Notes: generated by a model not told the origin, from the letters alone. 27,636 bases of DNA from Stercoripulliclostridium_A sp045577735 (GCA_045577735.1 JAZNIY010000003.1:1-27636); one strand, 5' to 3'; shown: positions 16,124 to 23,650, numbered from the stretch's first letter. Numbers and translations: made by a program.

Positions 16124-17791
16124 ATGGATTTATTAAAGCACTGTTGCGAATACAAGTATTACGAACACTATGATGATTCCAAACTGCTTAATGAGATTCA
16201 ACAAAATATATCCACTTCCATAGCGAGCTTGGATAAAGAATATGCGTATGTTTTTTATAGGATGATGAACACACGCCCTTGTATATTTTGGAATAAAGAT
16301 GTTTACACTCAAACTGTATCATTACTCGAAAAACTTTTTCAAGATCACCCCAATGAGTTGAAAATAGAGGCAGATACATATAATTATTTCTTGATTGGAT
16401 ATGATGCTTACTGCCAATTATGCGATACTATATTGGACATAAGCGGTTTTAATATTGAGCAAGAAATAAAAACAAGACTTTATCGATTGCCAACATATTC
16501 AACCATTTTGGAAAGCTGTTTGTCAAACTTTTTAAGTTTAATTGCAGTAATTACAGGACAAGGCGTTGGTAAGGATTACACAACGCAAAACAAATTAGGA
16601 CAACTTATCTCGGTGTTAGAATCAAATGGATATACCGAAATATCACAACGCATTAATGTTAACATCAGGAATGCCATAAATCACGGCAAAGTCCTTATGA
16701 GAAAAAATCCAAGCGACCAAATTTGTTTTTATTATGTTGAAAATCGAATTCAAAAATGCCAAGAGATGCCGATATACGAATTTGATAATATGATTGATAA
16801 CAGCCTTGATGTTGTAAGTGCTGTTCTACTGGCAATAATAACATTCCTCAACAATCACAAACATCTTATTCAAACTAATCTAACACAAAAAGATTATGTT
16901 TCTTTTGCGCGTCTCTCAATGTCTTTGAGCATACCCGGTATTTATTGTAGCACTATAAGTGATACAGACAACCTAAAGCAATTAAATGTCGAAATTGACA
17001 TTGACAAAACCGAGAGATCTTATATTGCTCAGATTGCGACTCTTATGGCAGTTTTGGTATATGACCGATATAACGATTACGAACAGTATATGTTTTCGTT
17101 CAATCATCCAAGAATGTTAAATAGTTGGGTTAGATACAAAAAAGAAGATCTTGCAGCGTTGTTTGCCGGAACAGGAACATTTGATAGCGTGGTAAAAGCG
17201 GCAATGGATCGAAAGGATTTTTTAATTTTCGATCCTTCTACCGAGGAGGTGGACTTGAACGAGGTAAAATACTTCTGTTTCCCCAATTATTCTTCCGAGT
17301 TATACCAAATTAACAATGTTCAGGATGCGAGCGTAGAAGATCGAAAAAGACTGAGAGCTGCATTATACATTGGAGATGTCGAGGATCGGGAAAAAATACT
17401 TGCGATTATCGGTGAAGCTCTTGAATGGCTGAAAACATTGAAAAATCCTGCCTCTCCACAAATAGCAAAAAAGCACGGTAGTATGCCGGCTGATGCAATT
17501 TACTTAAATGTGTACAGGCACGATGCCCGAAAAAACAAGGGGTTAAATACGAGAAATGAGAATTTCGTTTGTTTTGTTGACTATAATATCAGCGGAGAAA
17601 CCACTTTGCTGAACGGAAGTTTACCTAAAGTGATTTGGGACTCTTTCCATCATGAAAAGGTTGGTAATATGTTTATAGCATGGAGAGAGGCAAAGAACAT
17701 TACGCGCACTGTTGATAAAGTAGGCAGAAATGATCCCTGTCCTTGTGGTAGCGGAAAGAAATACAAAAAATGTTGCGGTAGCAAAATATGA
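16124..17791 (+). CDS. HEPN-like domain protein with C-terminal SEC-C motif
   Basis: 555 residues, unnamed. The last 21 residues are a SEC-C motif (DPCPCGSGKKYKKCC), a zinc-binding tail known from SecA and many accessory proteins. Residues about 125-195 are a helical stretch containing RNAINH at 182-187, which matches the R-N-x-x-x-H active-site pattern of HEPN ribonucleases (Abi, toxin-antitoxin and other conflict systems). The middle, about 260-450, is charged and not recognised. No membrane segments or signal peptide, so cytosolic. The gene is monocistronic, with its own promoter and flanking terminators of one type. I infer an RNA-cleaving accessory or defence protein. The HEPN call rests on one motif and its helical context. 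Confidence 0.7.
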   Translation: MDLLKHCCEYKYYEHYDDSKLLNEIQQNISTSIASLDKEYAYVFYRMMNTRPCIFWNKDVYTQTVSLLEKLFQDHPNELKIEADTYNYFLIGYDAYCQLCDTILDISGFNIEQEIKTRLYRLPTYSTILESCLSNFLSLIAVITGQGVGKDYTTQNKLGQLISVLESNGYTEISQRINVNIRNAINHGKVLMRKNPSDQICFYYVENRIQKCQEMPIYEFDNMIDNSLDVVSAVLLAIITFLNNHKHLIQTNLTQKDYVSFARLSMSLSIPGIYCSTISDTDNLKQLNVEIDIDKTERSYIAQIATLMAVLVYDRYNDYEQYMFSFNHPRMLNSWVRYKKEDLAALFAGTGTFDSVVKAAMDRKDFLIFDPSTEEVDLNEVKYFCFPNYSSELYQINNVQDASVEDRKRLRAALYIGDVEDREKILAIIGEALEWLKTLKNPASPQIAKKHGSMPADAIYLNVYRHDARKNKGLNTRNENFVCFVDYNISGETTLLNGSLPKVIWDSFHHEKVGNMFIAWREAKNITRTVDKVGRNDPCPCGSGKKYKKCCGSKI

Positions 17792-17795
17792 AATC

Positions 17796-17832
17796 AATCC
17801 ATCATGGGCGAGAGTCTATGATGGATTTTTCA
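17796..17832 (+). terminator. CCATCA/TGATGG-type terminator 2
   Basis: AATCCATCAT pairs with ATGATGGATT around GGC-GAGA-GTC, then TTTTTC. The substitutions relative to terminator 1 keep the fold (A-T to G-T, T-G to T-A, GAAA to GAGA loop). It lies 4 bases after the stop of the HEPN/SEC-C gene. Confidence 0.85.
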
Positions 17833-17900
17833 TCGAAATGACAATTATAACTCCTATGATTACAATCAAAAACAAAAAGCGACACTTACGCTGTTATAAC

Positions 17901-17929
17901 TTGACTTTTTATGGGGATTGCTGTATAAT
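17901..17929 (+). promoter_or_regulatory. Promoter of the ATPase-FRG operon
   Basis: TTGACT, exact 17-bp spacer, TATAAT. Start near 17936, about 36 nt before the ATG. It excludes the upstream in-frame start at 17918, which lies in the spacer. Confidence 0.85.
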
Positions 17930-17971
17930 TATAAAGAATACTTTAACGCTAAGTTCAAGGAGGAGCCTTGT

Positions 17972-19501
17972 ATGTATAGACCTAATCCATTCGGAAATCC
18001 AGATGGTTCTCGTGCGGATTTAAAAGAAATAGAGTACTCGTTCATAACAGATTTTCCTTTTGGTATTCAAATTAATAGATGTCAAGAAGAATTACTTAAC
18101 AAACGAGTAATAGTTGGCGCAAAAGGCTCTGGAAAAACTGTTTATTTAAGAAAAATTCAATCTATTTTAAAGCACAACCAAGACGAGACTAAAACTGGTA
18201 TATACGTAGATGAACTCATAGATCAAAATATGAATTGCACAGAAAAAGTTATCGCTTTCTGTGATTTTTACGAGAGAGATAGATTAAGTGAAAAATGGAC
18301 ACAGGCTTGGAAAGTAGCAATACTAATGTCTCTTTCGCATAAAATCTTATTTGATCCAAGATTAAGTGCATATATTGACGACGAAGAAAGAAAGGCTATT
18401 CAAAAACATTTAAAATCAGCCAAATTCCTTTTTGAAGATGTTGTTTCGGTTTATCAATGCATGTCATCAATGTTAATAGTTTCAGATACGGTTAACAAGA
18501 TGAATATGTTACTAAACAATCTATGTTGGATTGAATTATTTAACAAAATCCAAAAAATCATTAAAAAGTTGCCCCCTATATATATTTTCCTTGATGCAAT
18601 AGATATTGAATATGAGCATTCACCGTTACATTGGACAAGTTGCCAAAAAGGTTTATTTTACGCAATAATGGCATTATTACAAGATTATACATACGGTGAG
18701 AAATTGCATCTGATTATGAGTATGAGAGACAATGTTTTTACTTCCATACTCAAAAGCGAACATGCTACCAAATTTTCAAAAGAAAGTCATATTTTTACTT
18801 TGGATTGGGACGAATCCAATATTAAAGATTTTCTATATAGAAAAATTGATAAATTGGACGATTGTTATTTTGTTGCTCTCAATGACAGTAAAACTGTTTC
18901 GTCTTGGCTCGGTATAAGCGAAATAATCAATGAACGAAATGAAACAGAAAAAATAGATGATTTTATATTCAGGCACACAAGGCTTGTTCCACGAGATATC
19001 ATAAACTTATGCAACGAATTAGCCAAACTACATGAAAAAATTACAAACAATCCTAATATCAATATTTCAGAATGGGTAAAGGAAATCGTACTAAGGGAAA
19101 GCGAAGCAATTGGTGATGAACTAATTACTATATGTGCCAAAAATATTAGAATTAATACTATGCACAAACATGTTGCGCAATATGGTTGCTCTGAGATATA
19201 TACTTCGGACAAATATTTTATAGAAGGTACTCCTGCTAAATTAGTGGGTCTGCTTAGTAAATATAAAAATCTGCCCATGACATTTGATATGATTAACTGC
19301 TTAAATAAGACTGCGGATAAAGAGTTCAATGCGGATGTTCATCTGTGTGATATTCTGTGGCAAAATGGAGCCTTAGGATTTGTAGATAATGATGGAAAAA
19401 ACCATTTTTATGCACAGAAATTTCACGGAGAAACATTGCTACCTAAGTACAAAAATCAGTACACATTTAGATCTTGTATTAATGTAAGAATGCAAAACTG
19501 A
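17972..19501 (+). CDS. P-loop (STAND/AAA-like) ATPase, partner of the FRG protein
   Basis: 509 residues. Walker A GAKGSGKT at 49-56. Walker B-like IYIFLDAID at 203-211. A sensor-like strand LHLIMSMRDN at 245-254 is followed by LDWDESNIKDFLYRKI, the pattern seen after the nucleotide site in STAND and Sll1717-type ATPases. RLVPRDIINL at 337-346 would be a sensor-2 region. Residues 380-509 look like a winged-helix or other C-terminal module. No membrane segment. The start is the ATG at 17972, because AAGGAGG precedes it and the promoter excludes the earlier one. The FRG gene follows after 19 bases with its own AAGGAGG, so the two make one operon. Likely a nucleotide-dependent sensor or switch controlling the FRG protein (inference). 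Confidence 0.8.
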   Translation: MYRPNPFGNPDGSRADLKEIEYSFITDFPFGIQINRCQEELLNKRVIVGAKGSGKTVYLRKIQSILKHNQDETKTGIYVDELIDQNMNCTEKVIAFCDFYERDRLSEKWTQAWKVAILMSLSHKILFDPRLSAYIDDEERKAIQKHLKSAKFLFEDVVSVYQCMSSMLIVSDTVNKMNMLLNNLCWIELFNKIQKIIKKLPPIYIFLDAIDIEYEHSPLHWTSCQKGLFYAIMALLQDYTYGEKLHLIMSMRDNVFTSILKSEHATKFSKESHIFTLDWDESNIKDFLYRKIDKLDDCYFVALNDSKTVSSWLGISEIINERNETEKIDDFIFRHTRLVPRDIINLCNELAKLHEKITNNPNINISEWVKEIVLRESEAIGDELITICAKNIRINTMHKHVAQYGCSEIYTSDKYFIEGTPAKLVGLLSKYKNLPMTFDMINCLNKTADKEFNADVHLCDILWQNGALGFVDNDGKNHFYAQKFHGETLLPKYKNQYTFRSCINVRMQN

Positions 19502-19520
19502 GTATCTTAAGGAGGTTTTT

Positions 19521-20270
19521 ATGTCATACAAAACCATAGAATATAAAACTTGGCAACAATTTAAAAAGGATTATTGCGATGATTTATATAAAGGCGAATT
19601 TGAACCTAACAAATATCTTTTTAGAGGACAGTCCAATGCTACTTGGGGATTAGAAACAAGTTTTGACAGACTGTATTCCCATGTTCCATATTCTCAAAGA
19701 AAAGATATTGAAAATGAATTGATTGCTATTTTTTGCACAAATTGTGCAAGACACATAAATAGTAAATATGAAATATCTAATCTACCTGAAATAGAAAAAA
19801 GAAGTATGGCTCAACATTATGGGGTTCCAACCAGACTTCTGGATTGGTCGTACAGCCCTTTTATAGCGGCTTATTTTGCTTTTTCAACAGTCAATTATAA
19901 CAAACGACCTTCTCATGTTGCAATATGGGTATTGTTAAAAGAGCACGAGATTTGGAATTCAAATCAAGGAGTTCAAATTGAAGAGCATATTGTTATAGAC
20001 AATGAGCATCAGAAAAAGCAACTTGGTTGTTTTACAATTTTGAACAATCAAGTAAAATCAATAAACAAATATGTTGAATCATGTATGCAAAACGGACAAG
20101 ATGTAGAGGGCGCTCTTACACAAATAATCATTCCGGCAGAGCAATTTAAAGCAGCGCTACATGAACTGGAAGCTATGAATATAAATGCATCAACTATATA
20201 TGGCGGCTATGAAGGTTGTGCAATTGCGGCACGTGATGCTGTTGCGTTGAAGTATTTATTCGAAAAATAA
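19521..20270 (+). CDS. FRG-domain protein
   Basis: 249 residues, almost all one FRG domain. The name-giving FRGQ is at 34-37 with TWGLETSFDR after it. The second hallmark, AQHYGVPTRLLDWSYSP, is at 97-113, followed by AAYFAF. The end has MNINASTIYGGYEG in the place of the usual C-terminal motif. FRG domains occur in phage, mobile-element and island proteins; to my knowledge their biochemical activity is not settled. No membrane segment or signal. It is second in an operon with a P-loop ATPase and is followed directly by a terminator, so the pair is a closed module. I infer that FRG is the effector and the ATPase its regulator. Confidence 0.85.
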   Translation: MSYKTIEYKTWQQFKKDYCDDLYKGEFEPNKYLFRGQSNATWGLETSFDRLYSHVPYSQRKDIENELIAIFCTNCARHINSKYEISNLPEIEKRSMAQHYGVPTRLLDWSYSPFIAAYFAFSTVNYNKRPSHVAIWVLLKEHEIWNSNQGVQIEEHIVIDNEHQKKQLGCFTILNNQVKSINKYVESCMQNGQDVEGALTQIIIPAEQFKAALHELEAMNINASTIYGGYEGCAIAARDAVALKYLFEK

Positions 20271-20277
20271 CAACAAC

Positions 20278-20308
20278 GGCCATCACAGTTCAAACCCTGT
20301 GATGGTCT
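20278..20308 (+). terminator. Terminator of the ATPase-FRG operon (CCATCA/TGATGG-type 3)
   Basis: GGCCATCACAG/CTGTGATGGTC stem with a short loop, then CTTTCT, 7 bases after the FRG stop. It shares the CCATCA...TGTGATGG outer stem with terminator 1. Confidence 0.8.
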
Positions 20309-20394
20309 TTCTATATAGTGCGAGTTAACAGTTTGTTTACTGGACTTTTTTCTCTTTCTGTGGTAGTGTGTGGTGCTAACAGGAGGTGCAACAT

Positions 20395-20661
20395 ATGAAC
20401 AACCCAATAAAAGAACTATGGCACGGAAACATCATTCCGCAAGAGGACAGCCGAACAAACACCCAAGAGATGAAGGAACTGCTCGGCTACATGGCAAGAC
20501 ATCATGAGGATCTTGAAATGAGCTTCACGGACGAGCAGAAAGAAGCATTCGAAAAGTTCCACGATTGCTGGAGCAAGTATATGAGCCTCTCCGAAACAAC
20601 CATCTTCGAGTATGCTTTTAAGATTGGTATGCAAATTGCCATAGAAGCATTAATTAAATAG
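20395..20661 (+). CDS. DUF6809-like small protein
   Basis: 88 residues, acidic and helical, no membrane segment. The N-terminus (NPIKELWHGNI) and the EAFEKFHDCWSKYMSL and FEYAFKIGMQIAIEAL helices match the pattern of small clostridial proteins grouped as DUF6809, often found in mobile elements. The start is the ATG at 20395, with AGGAGGTG 8 bases upstream; the GTG 9 bases earlier is part of that site. GC and codon use are higher than in the FRG gene just before it, so it probably came with different DNA. Function unknown. Confidence 0.75.
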   Translation: MNNPIKELWHGNIIPQEDSRTNTQEMKELLGYMARHHEDLEMSFTDEQKEAFEKFHDCWSKYMSLSETTIFEYAFKIGMQIAIEALIK

Positions 20662-20696
20662 AACCCGGTGGCAAAAACTCGCCACCGGGTTCTTTC
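20661..20696 (+). terminator. Strong terminator after the DUF6809-like gene
   Basis: GAACCCGGTGGC and GCCACCGGGTTC pair perfectly over 12 bp with an AAAAACTC loop; the stem begins in the last base of the stop codon. TTTC follows. Confidence 0.85.
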
Positions 20697-20720
20697 ATAT
20701 CATACCACGAATATTAAAAA

Positions 20721-21344
20721 TCACTCCGACGCTTCATTCAAATCGTTTTGATCCAACGCAGCATTTACTTTTTCTTTTAATTGACTGAATGTCAAGCCAC
20801 AACTGCAGGTCGAAACAATATCGTGTATTCTACCACATTCGGGGCAAGTTATTAAGTCAGGTTCACTATTATATTTTCTATAACCTAAATCCTCTTGCAT
20901 TTGACGTGCCAAAAGTGTAATTTGCATATCGTATGCCCATTTACTCTCTTCGAATAGGCGTGGGCTGCTTTCTGGGGCGTATGAAAAACAAGAAAATCGG
21001 AATAAACGCATATACTCATTAAATATTTTATCAGTCGAGTAAAGGCGTAATTGCGCAGAAACCTCGGCATAAGACAGGTTTTGGCTTTCAACAGTTTTTT
21101 GTAGCTTTTCATTTTTAAAAAGCATCTCACGTGTAAAATCAAATCCTCGCCTTATTTGCAAAAGTCTATCAATTGTTGCTATATAAACCTTTTCCTTCTT
21201 TTCTATGTATTCGTTCTTGTTTTCTTGGGCATGTTTCTTATCTTCGCGATGGTTATCTATAAGTTTATTGATAAACTGAAAGAGACAATTTACAAGAGTA
21301 GCAAGCCCGGCAGAAATGATGGCTATTATAATTTTTTCTTCCAT
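20721..21344 (-). CDS. Membrane-anchored coiled-coil protein with zinc ribbon
   Basis: 207 residues, not recognised. An N-terminal membrane segment (about 5-24) is followed by a highly charged helical region (about 32-60) likely to form a coiled coil. The middle is helical. The C-terminus carries CPECG and CSCG at about 167-185, a probable zinc ribbon facing the cytosol. GGAAGG lies about 9 bases before the ATG. It runs opposite to its neighbours and stands alone. It might be a sensor or scaffold; nothing in the sequence gives a catalytic site. Confidence 0.75.
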   Translation of the reverse strand: MEEKIIIAIISAGLATLVNCLFQFINKLIDNHREDKKHAQENKNEYIEKKEKVYIATIDRLLQIRRGFDFTREMLFKNEKLQKTVESQNLSYAEVSAQLRLYSTDKIFNEYMRLFRFSCFSYAPESSPRLFEESKWAYDMQITLLARQMQEDLGYRKYNSEPDLITCPECGRIHDIVSTCSCGLTFSQLKEKVNAALDQNDLNEASE

Positions 21345-21376
21345 ATGATTGACCTTCCAATATAGTATTTTACGAT

Positions 21377-21405
21377 ATTATATCACATATTTATTGTAAA
21401 TTCTA
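21377..21405 (-). promoter_or_regulatory. Possible promoter of the zinc-ribbon gene
   Basis: Minus strand TGATATAAT (extended -10) with a weak -35 (TAGAAT) 17 bases upstream, about 35 bases before the ATG. Confidence 0.45.
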
Positions 21406-21445
21406 TTATTGTAATAACATATTTAAGTATGAATTGCAAAATATC

Positions 21446-21474
21446 TTGATTTATTCATAAAAATGTGATATACT
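21446..21474 (+). promoter_or_regulatory. Promoter of the structured RNA
   Basis: TTGATT, 17-bp spacer, TATACT with TG one base before it. The predicted start, 21480-21481, coincides with the first base of the 13-bp closing stem of the RNA. Confidence 0.75.
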
Positions 21475-21480
21475 AATACT

Positions 21481-21677
21481 GCTAAACCAACTTAATAAGT
21501 TAAAAAGACACCTCTTCTTGTATGGGGATACTATACCCTTTTTGTCTTTTACATAGTGAATTTGATAAAAATGCAAATTCCGCTTGTAAAAGGCAAGGTG
21601 TTCTTGTTTTATTCAAGTTGGTTTAGCGACTTGGAGTTTGCGTTTTTTGTGCGTTGGCTCAGGTCAGCGCACTTTTT
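21481..21677 (+). ncRNA. Structured RNA or cis-acting attenuator, unclassified
   Basis: The ends of 21481-21627 pair as GCTAAACCAACTT with AAGTTGGTTTAGC, a perfect 13-bp closing helix. Inside, ACACCT (21508-21513) can pair with AGGTGT near 21597-21602, or AAAAGACA with TGTCTTTT, plus a small AATTTG/CAAATT hairpin. So it is a rod with mutually exclusive inner pairings. CAAGT/ACTTG at 21614-21634 competes with the closing helix. A terminator (GTGCGTTG/CAGCGCAC, then TTTTT) at 21649-21677 ends it just before the ribosome site of the next gene. It fits either an orphan riboswitch/attenuator or a free small RNA of 6S-like shape. No known class motif was recognised. Confidence 0.6.
21649..21677 (+). 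terminator. Terminator directly upstream of the 21695 gene
   Basis: 8-bp stem with one G-T, loop GCTCAGGT, five T. The ribosome binding site of the membrane protein gene begins 6 bases later, as in transcriptional attenuators. Confidence 0.8.
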
Positions 21678-21694
21678 AATTTGAGGGAATGATT

Positions 21695-22123
21695 ATGCAG
21701 AATTTCGGAATGTCAATGCTATGGTTTTGGGTGTGCTATGCCATTGTAACGTGTGTAGGCATACTCCATACCATATTTAATATTTTCGTACTGAAAATGA
21801 AACCCATGGACGAGAACAGTATGGGCGAAGGCTATGAGGAAACAAAGCCGTGGCATCCGCTTTATAATATTATTTTGTTTTCGTTGTTCGGCTGGCTCTA
21901 TATGAACGGTCTTGCTGAGCCGACAATAACCGAAGCTCTGATAACGGGAGCAATATGGGCAGGTATTTGTATCGTCTTTGACGTGTTCGGTTGGGTACTT
22001 ATAAAACACCCGTGGAGCTTGTCTTTCAAGGAGTTCTACGTTGACTACCAACCATGGATCACGCTCATATATCTTGCGATATTCGCAGGACCTACGGTTG
22101 GATATTTGTTTACATTTGTATAA
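21695..22123 (+). CDS. Small polytopic membrane protein, function unknown
   Basis: 142 residues with four hydrophobic segments (about 8-30, 55-75, 84-103 and 118-140), rich in Trp and aromatic residues. No charged catalytic pattern and no signal peptide cleavage site. The start is the second ATG: GAGGG at 21683-21687 is 7 bases from it but only 1 base from the ATG at 21689. The gene follows the structured RNA and its terminator, so read-through is needed unless another promoter exists. A 38-residue membrane peptide gene follows after 12 bases. Family not recognised. Confidence 0.75.
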   Translation: MQNFGMSMLWFWVCYAIVTCVGILHTIFNIFVLKMKPMDENSMGEGYEETKPWHPLYNIILFSLFGWLYMNGLAEPTITEALITGAIWAGICIVFDVFGWVLIKHPWSLSFKEFYVDYQPWITLIYLAIFAGPTVGYLFTFV

Positions 22124-22135
22124 GGGGATTTTGAG

Positions 22136-22252
22136 ATGGAGAAAAAGCCTAAAAACAAAAAGAAAATAATAATTATTTCGATTATAAGCGCTCTGCTTGC
22201 AATCCCGTTGATTATATTACCGAATCGAAAAAAATATTCAAAAAGGCCTTGA
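22136..22252 (+). CDS. 38-residue basic single-pass membrane peptide
   Basis: Starts with a lysine-rich cytosolic end (MEKKPKNKKK), then about 18 hydrophobic residues, then a basic tail. AAGGGG lies about 8 bases before the ATG. It is 12 bases after the previous gene, so probably co-transcribed. Its TGA lies inside the TTGACA box of the next promoter, which suggests that the original 3' end was replaced by the incoming mobile element and that this is the truncated start of a longer anchored protein. A genuine small peptide is the alternative. Confidence 0.5.
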   Translation: MEKKPKNKKKIIIISIISALLAIPLIILPNRKKYSKRP

Positions 22253-22277
22253 CAAATTTTTCCGAGTATGATAAAAT
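22249..22277 (+). promoter_or_regulatory. Strong promoter at the left of the mobilizable element
   Basis: Perfect TTGACA, 17-bp spacer, TAAAAT with an extended TG. The predicted start is near 22284; a leader of about 340 nt with two terminator hairpins follows before the RepA-like gene. Confidence 0.8.
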
Positions 22278-22451
22278 AAAGCCCCTCACAAAGATGAGGT
22301 CTTGAAAATTGAATAGATGTAATTGTGTGCCTATGCTATCAGCCGCCGAGCATTCATAATTTATCGGCAAGAGTATTGATAGCTTCCACAAGAGTTTTGA
22401 TAAAGACTCGTATCTGAATTTACATATGTAAGGCACGGAGCATCAGTTTTA

Positions 22452-22477
22452 AGCGAACAAAGTGCCGTTCGCTTTTT
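22452..22477 (+). terminator. First leader hairpin with T run
   Basis: AGCGAAC/GTTCGCT 7-bp stem, loop AAAGTGCC, five T. Confidence 0.7.
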
Positions 22478-22488
22478 GGTGTTTTCGT

Positions 22489-22521
22489 GACTCGTATGCA
22501 AAAACAGATACGGGTCTTTTT
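22489..22521 (+). terminator. Second leader hairpin with T run
   Basis: GACTCGTAT/ATACGGGTC, 9 bp with one wobble, A-rich loop, five T. Confidence 0.65.
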
Positions 22522-22630
22522 GTTTTGCAAAAATCCGCCCTACATAAAAACTTGAAAGGTGGTGATGCCGATGATTGCAGAAGAAACAAATCAACAGTCA
22601 AAAAACAAAAATCAAAACAAGGAGTTAAAA

Positions 22631-23650
22631 ATGGCAACAGAAATGAAAATCAGACGAATGTCGGACGTGCTGCTACAAGAGGTTGCATGGCTTTGGAAGC
22701 CGTATATCCCCTTCGGGAAGATCACGATTATCCAAGGCGATCCCGGCGAAGGAAAAGCAACGCTTGCATTACGAGTAGCGGCAGCCTGCTCCACAGGCAC
22801 GGCATTGCCCGGAATGGAAGCGTGCACTCCCTTCGATGTAATCTATCAGACCGCCGAGGACGGACTCGGGGATACGGTCAAGCCAAGACTCATCGAAGCT
22901 GGCGCAGATGAAAGCAGAATCCTCAATATCGTTGAGGATAACAAATCTCTATCTCTCTTGGACGAGAGAATCGAAAAAGCCATCGTGCATACAGGTGCGA
23001 AGCTAATGATCCTCGATCCGATGCAGGGATACCTCGGCGACAAAATCGATATGAACCGAGCCAATGAAATAAGAACGGTGCTGAAGAACGTGGCGGCGGT
23101 TGCAGAACGGACAGGCTGTGCCATTGTTCTCGTTGGGCATCTCAATAAGGCAAGCGGAATGAGTAGCGCCTACCGAGGACTCGGCTCAATAGACTTCCGC
23201 GCGGCGGCAAGGAGTGTTCTTCTTGTCGGGAGATTACGCAAAGAGCCAAGCGTGAGAGTGATCGTTCACGATAAAGCCTCACTCGCTCCCGAAGGAAAAT
23301 CTATGGCGTTCAATCTCGGCAACGATGCAGGCTTCTATTGGATCGACGGATACGAGGACATCTCCTCCGAGGATATACTGTCGGGCTTTGGAATCACCGC
23401 CGAAACCAAGACCACCCAAGCCGAGGAGTTGATACGCTCCGCCCTGGCAGACGGCAACGAGATACCTTGCGATGAGATATTCAGAACGGCAGAAAGAAAA
23501 CAGATCTCACGCAGAACTGTGAACTAAGCGAAAAAGAATATCCCCGAAATCGTCACCAAGAAGGTAGGCGCAAAAATGGATGTGGTCTATCCCGAAATGA
23601 AGATTGCAACATTGCAAGAGTGTTCGTATTGCATTGTTGAAGGAAGATGA
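22631..23650 (+). pseudogene. RepA-like AAA ATPase with in-frame stop and altered Walker A
   Basis: RepA/RecA-like AAA_25 ATPase typical of clostridial mobile elements, thought to help element replication. Start ATG at 22631 with AAGGAG 6 bases upstream; a start at 22571 is possible. Walker A reads GDPGEGKAT, with Ala in the place of the Thr/Ser that binds Mg2+. Walker B-like KLMILDP and the IVLVGHLNK region are present, as is SAYRGLGSIDF. The frame is cut by TAA at 23525-23527 and then continues coherently (AKKNIPEIVTKK...) to TGA at 23648-23650, so about 40 residues are lost. The helicase-like core is otherwise complete, so decay is recent. Readable product: 298 residues. Confidence 0.75.

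Larger units (their letters stand above)
22405..22521 (+). promoter_or_regulatory. Attenuator-like leader with competing hairpins
   Basis: Two terminator-type hairpins are present: AGCGAAC/GTTCGCT plus T run (22452-22477), and GACTCGTAT/ATACGGGTC plus TTTTT (22489-22521). The 3' arm of the second, CAGATACGGGTC (22505-22516), can instead pair over 12 bp (one wobble) with GACTCGTATCTG at 22405-22416. This gives mutually exclusive states, as in transcription attenuation. Confidence 0.55.

Noticed and set aside
17918..17971. Earlier start for the P-loop ATPase
   Set aside because: It lies within the promoter spacer, upstream of the transcription start.
21481..21627. Retron-type ncRNA, because of the long end-to-end inverted repeat
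   Set aside because: No reverse transcriptase gene lies nearby, and the downstream genes are small membrane proteins.
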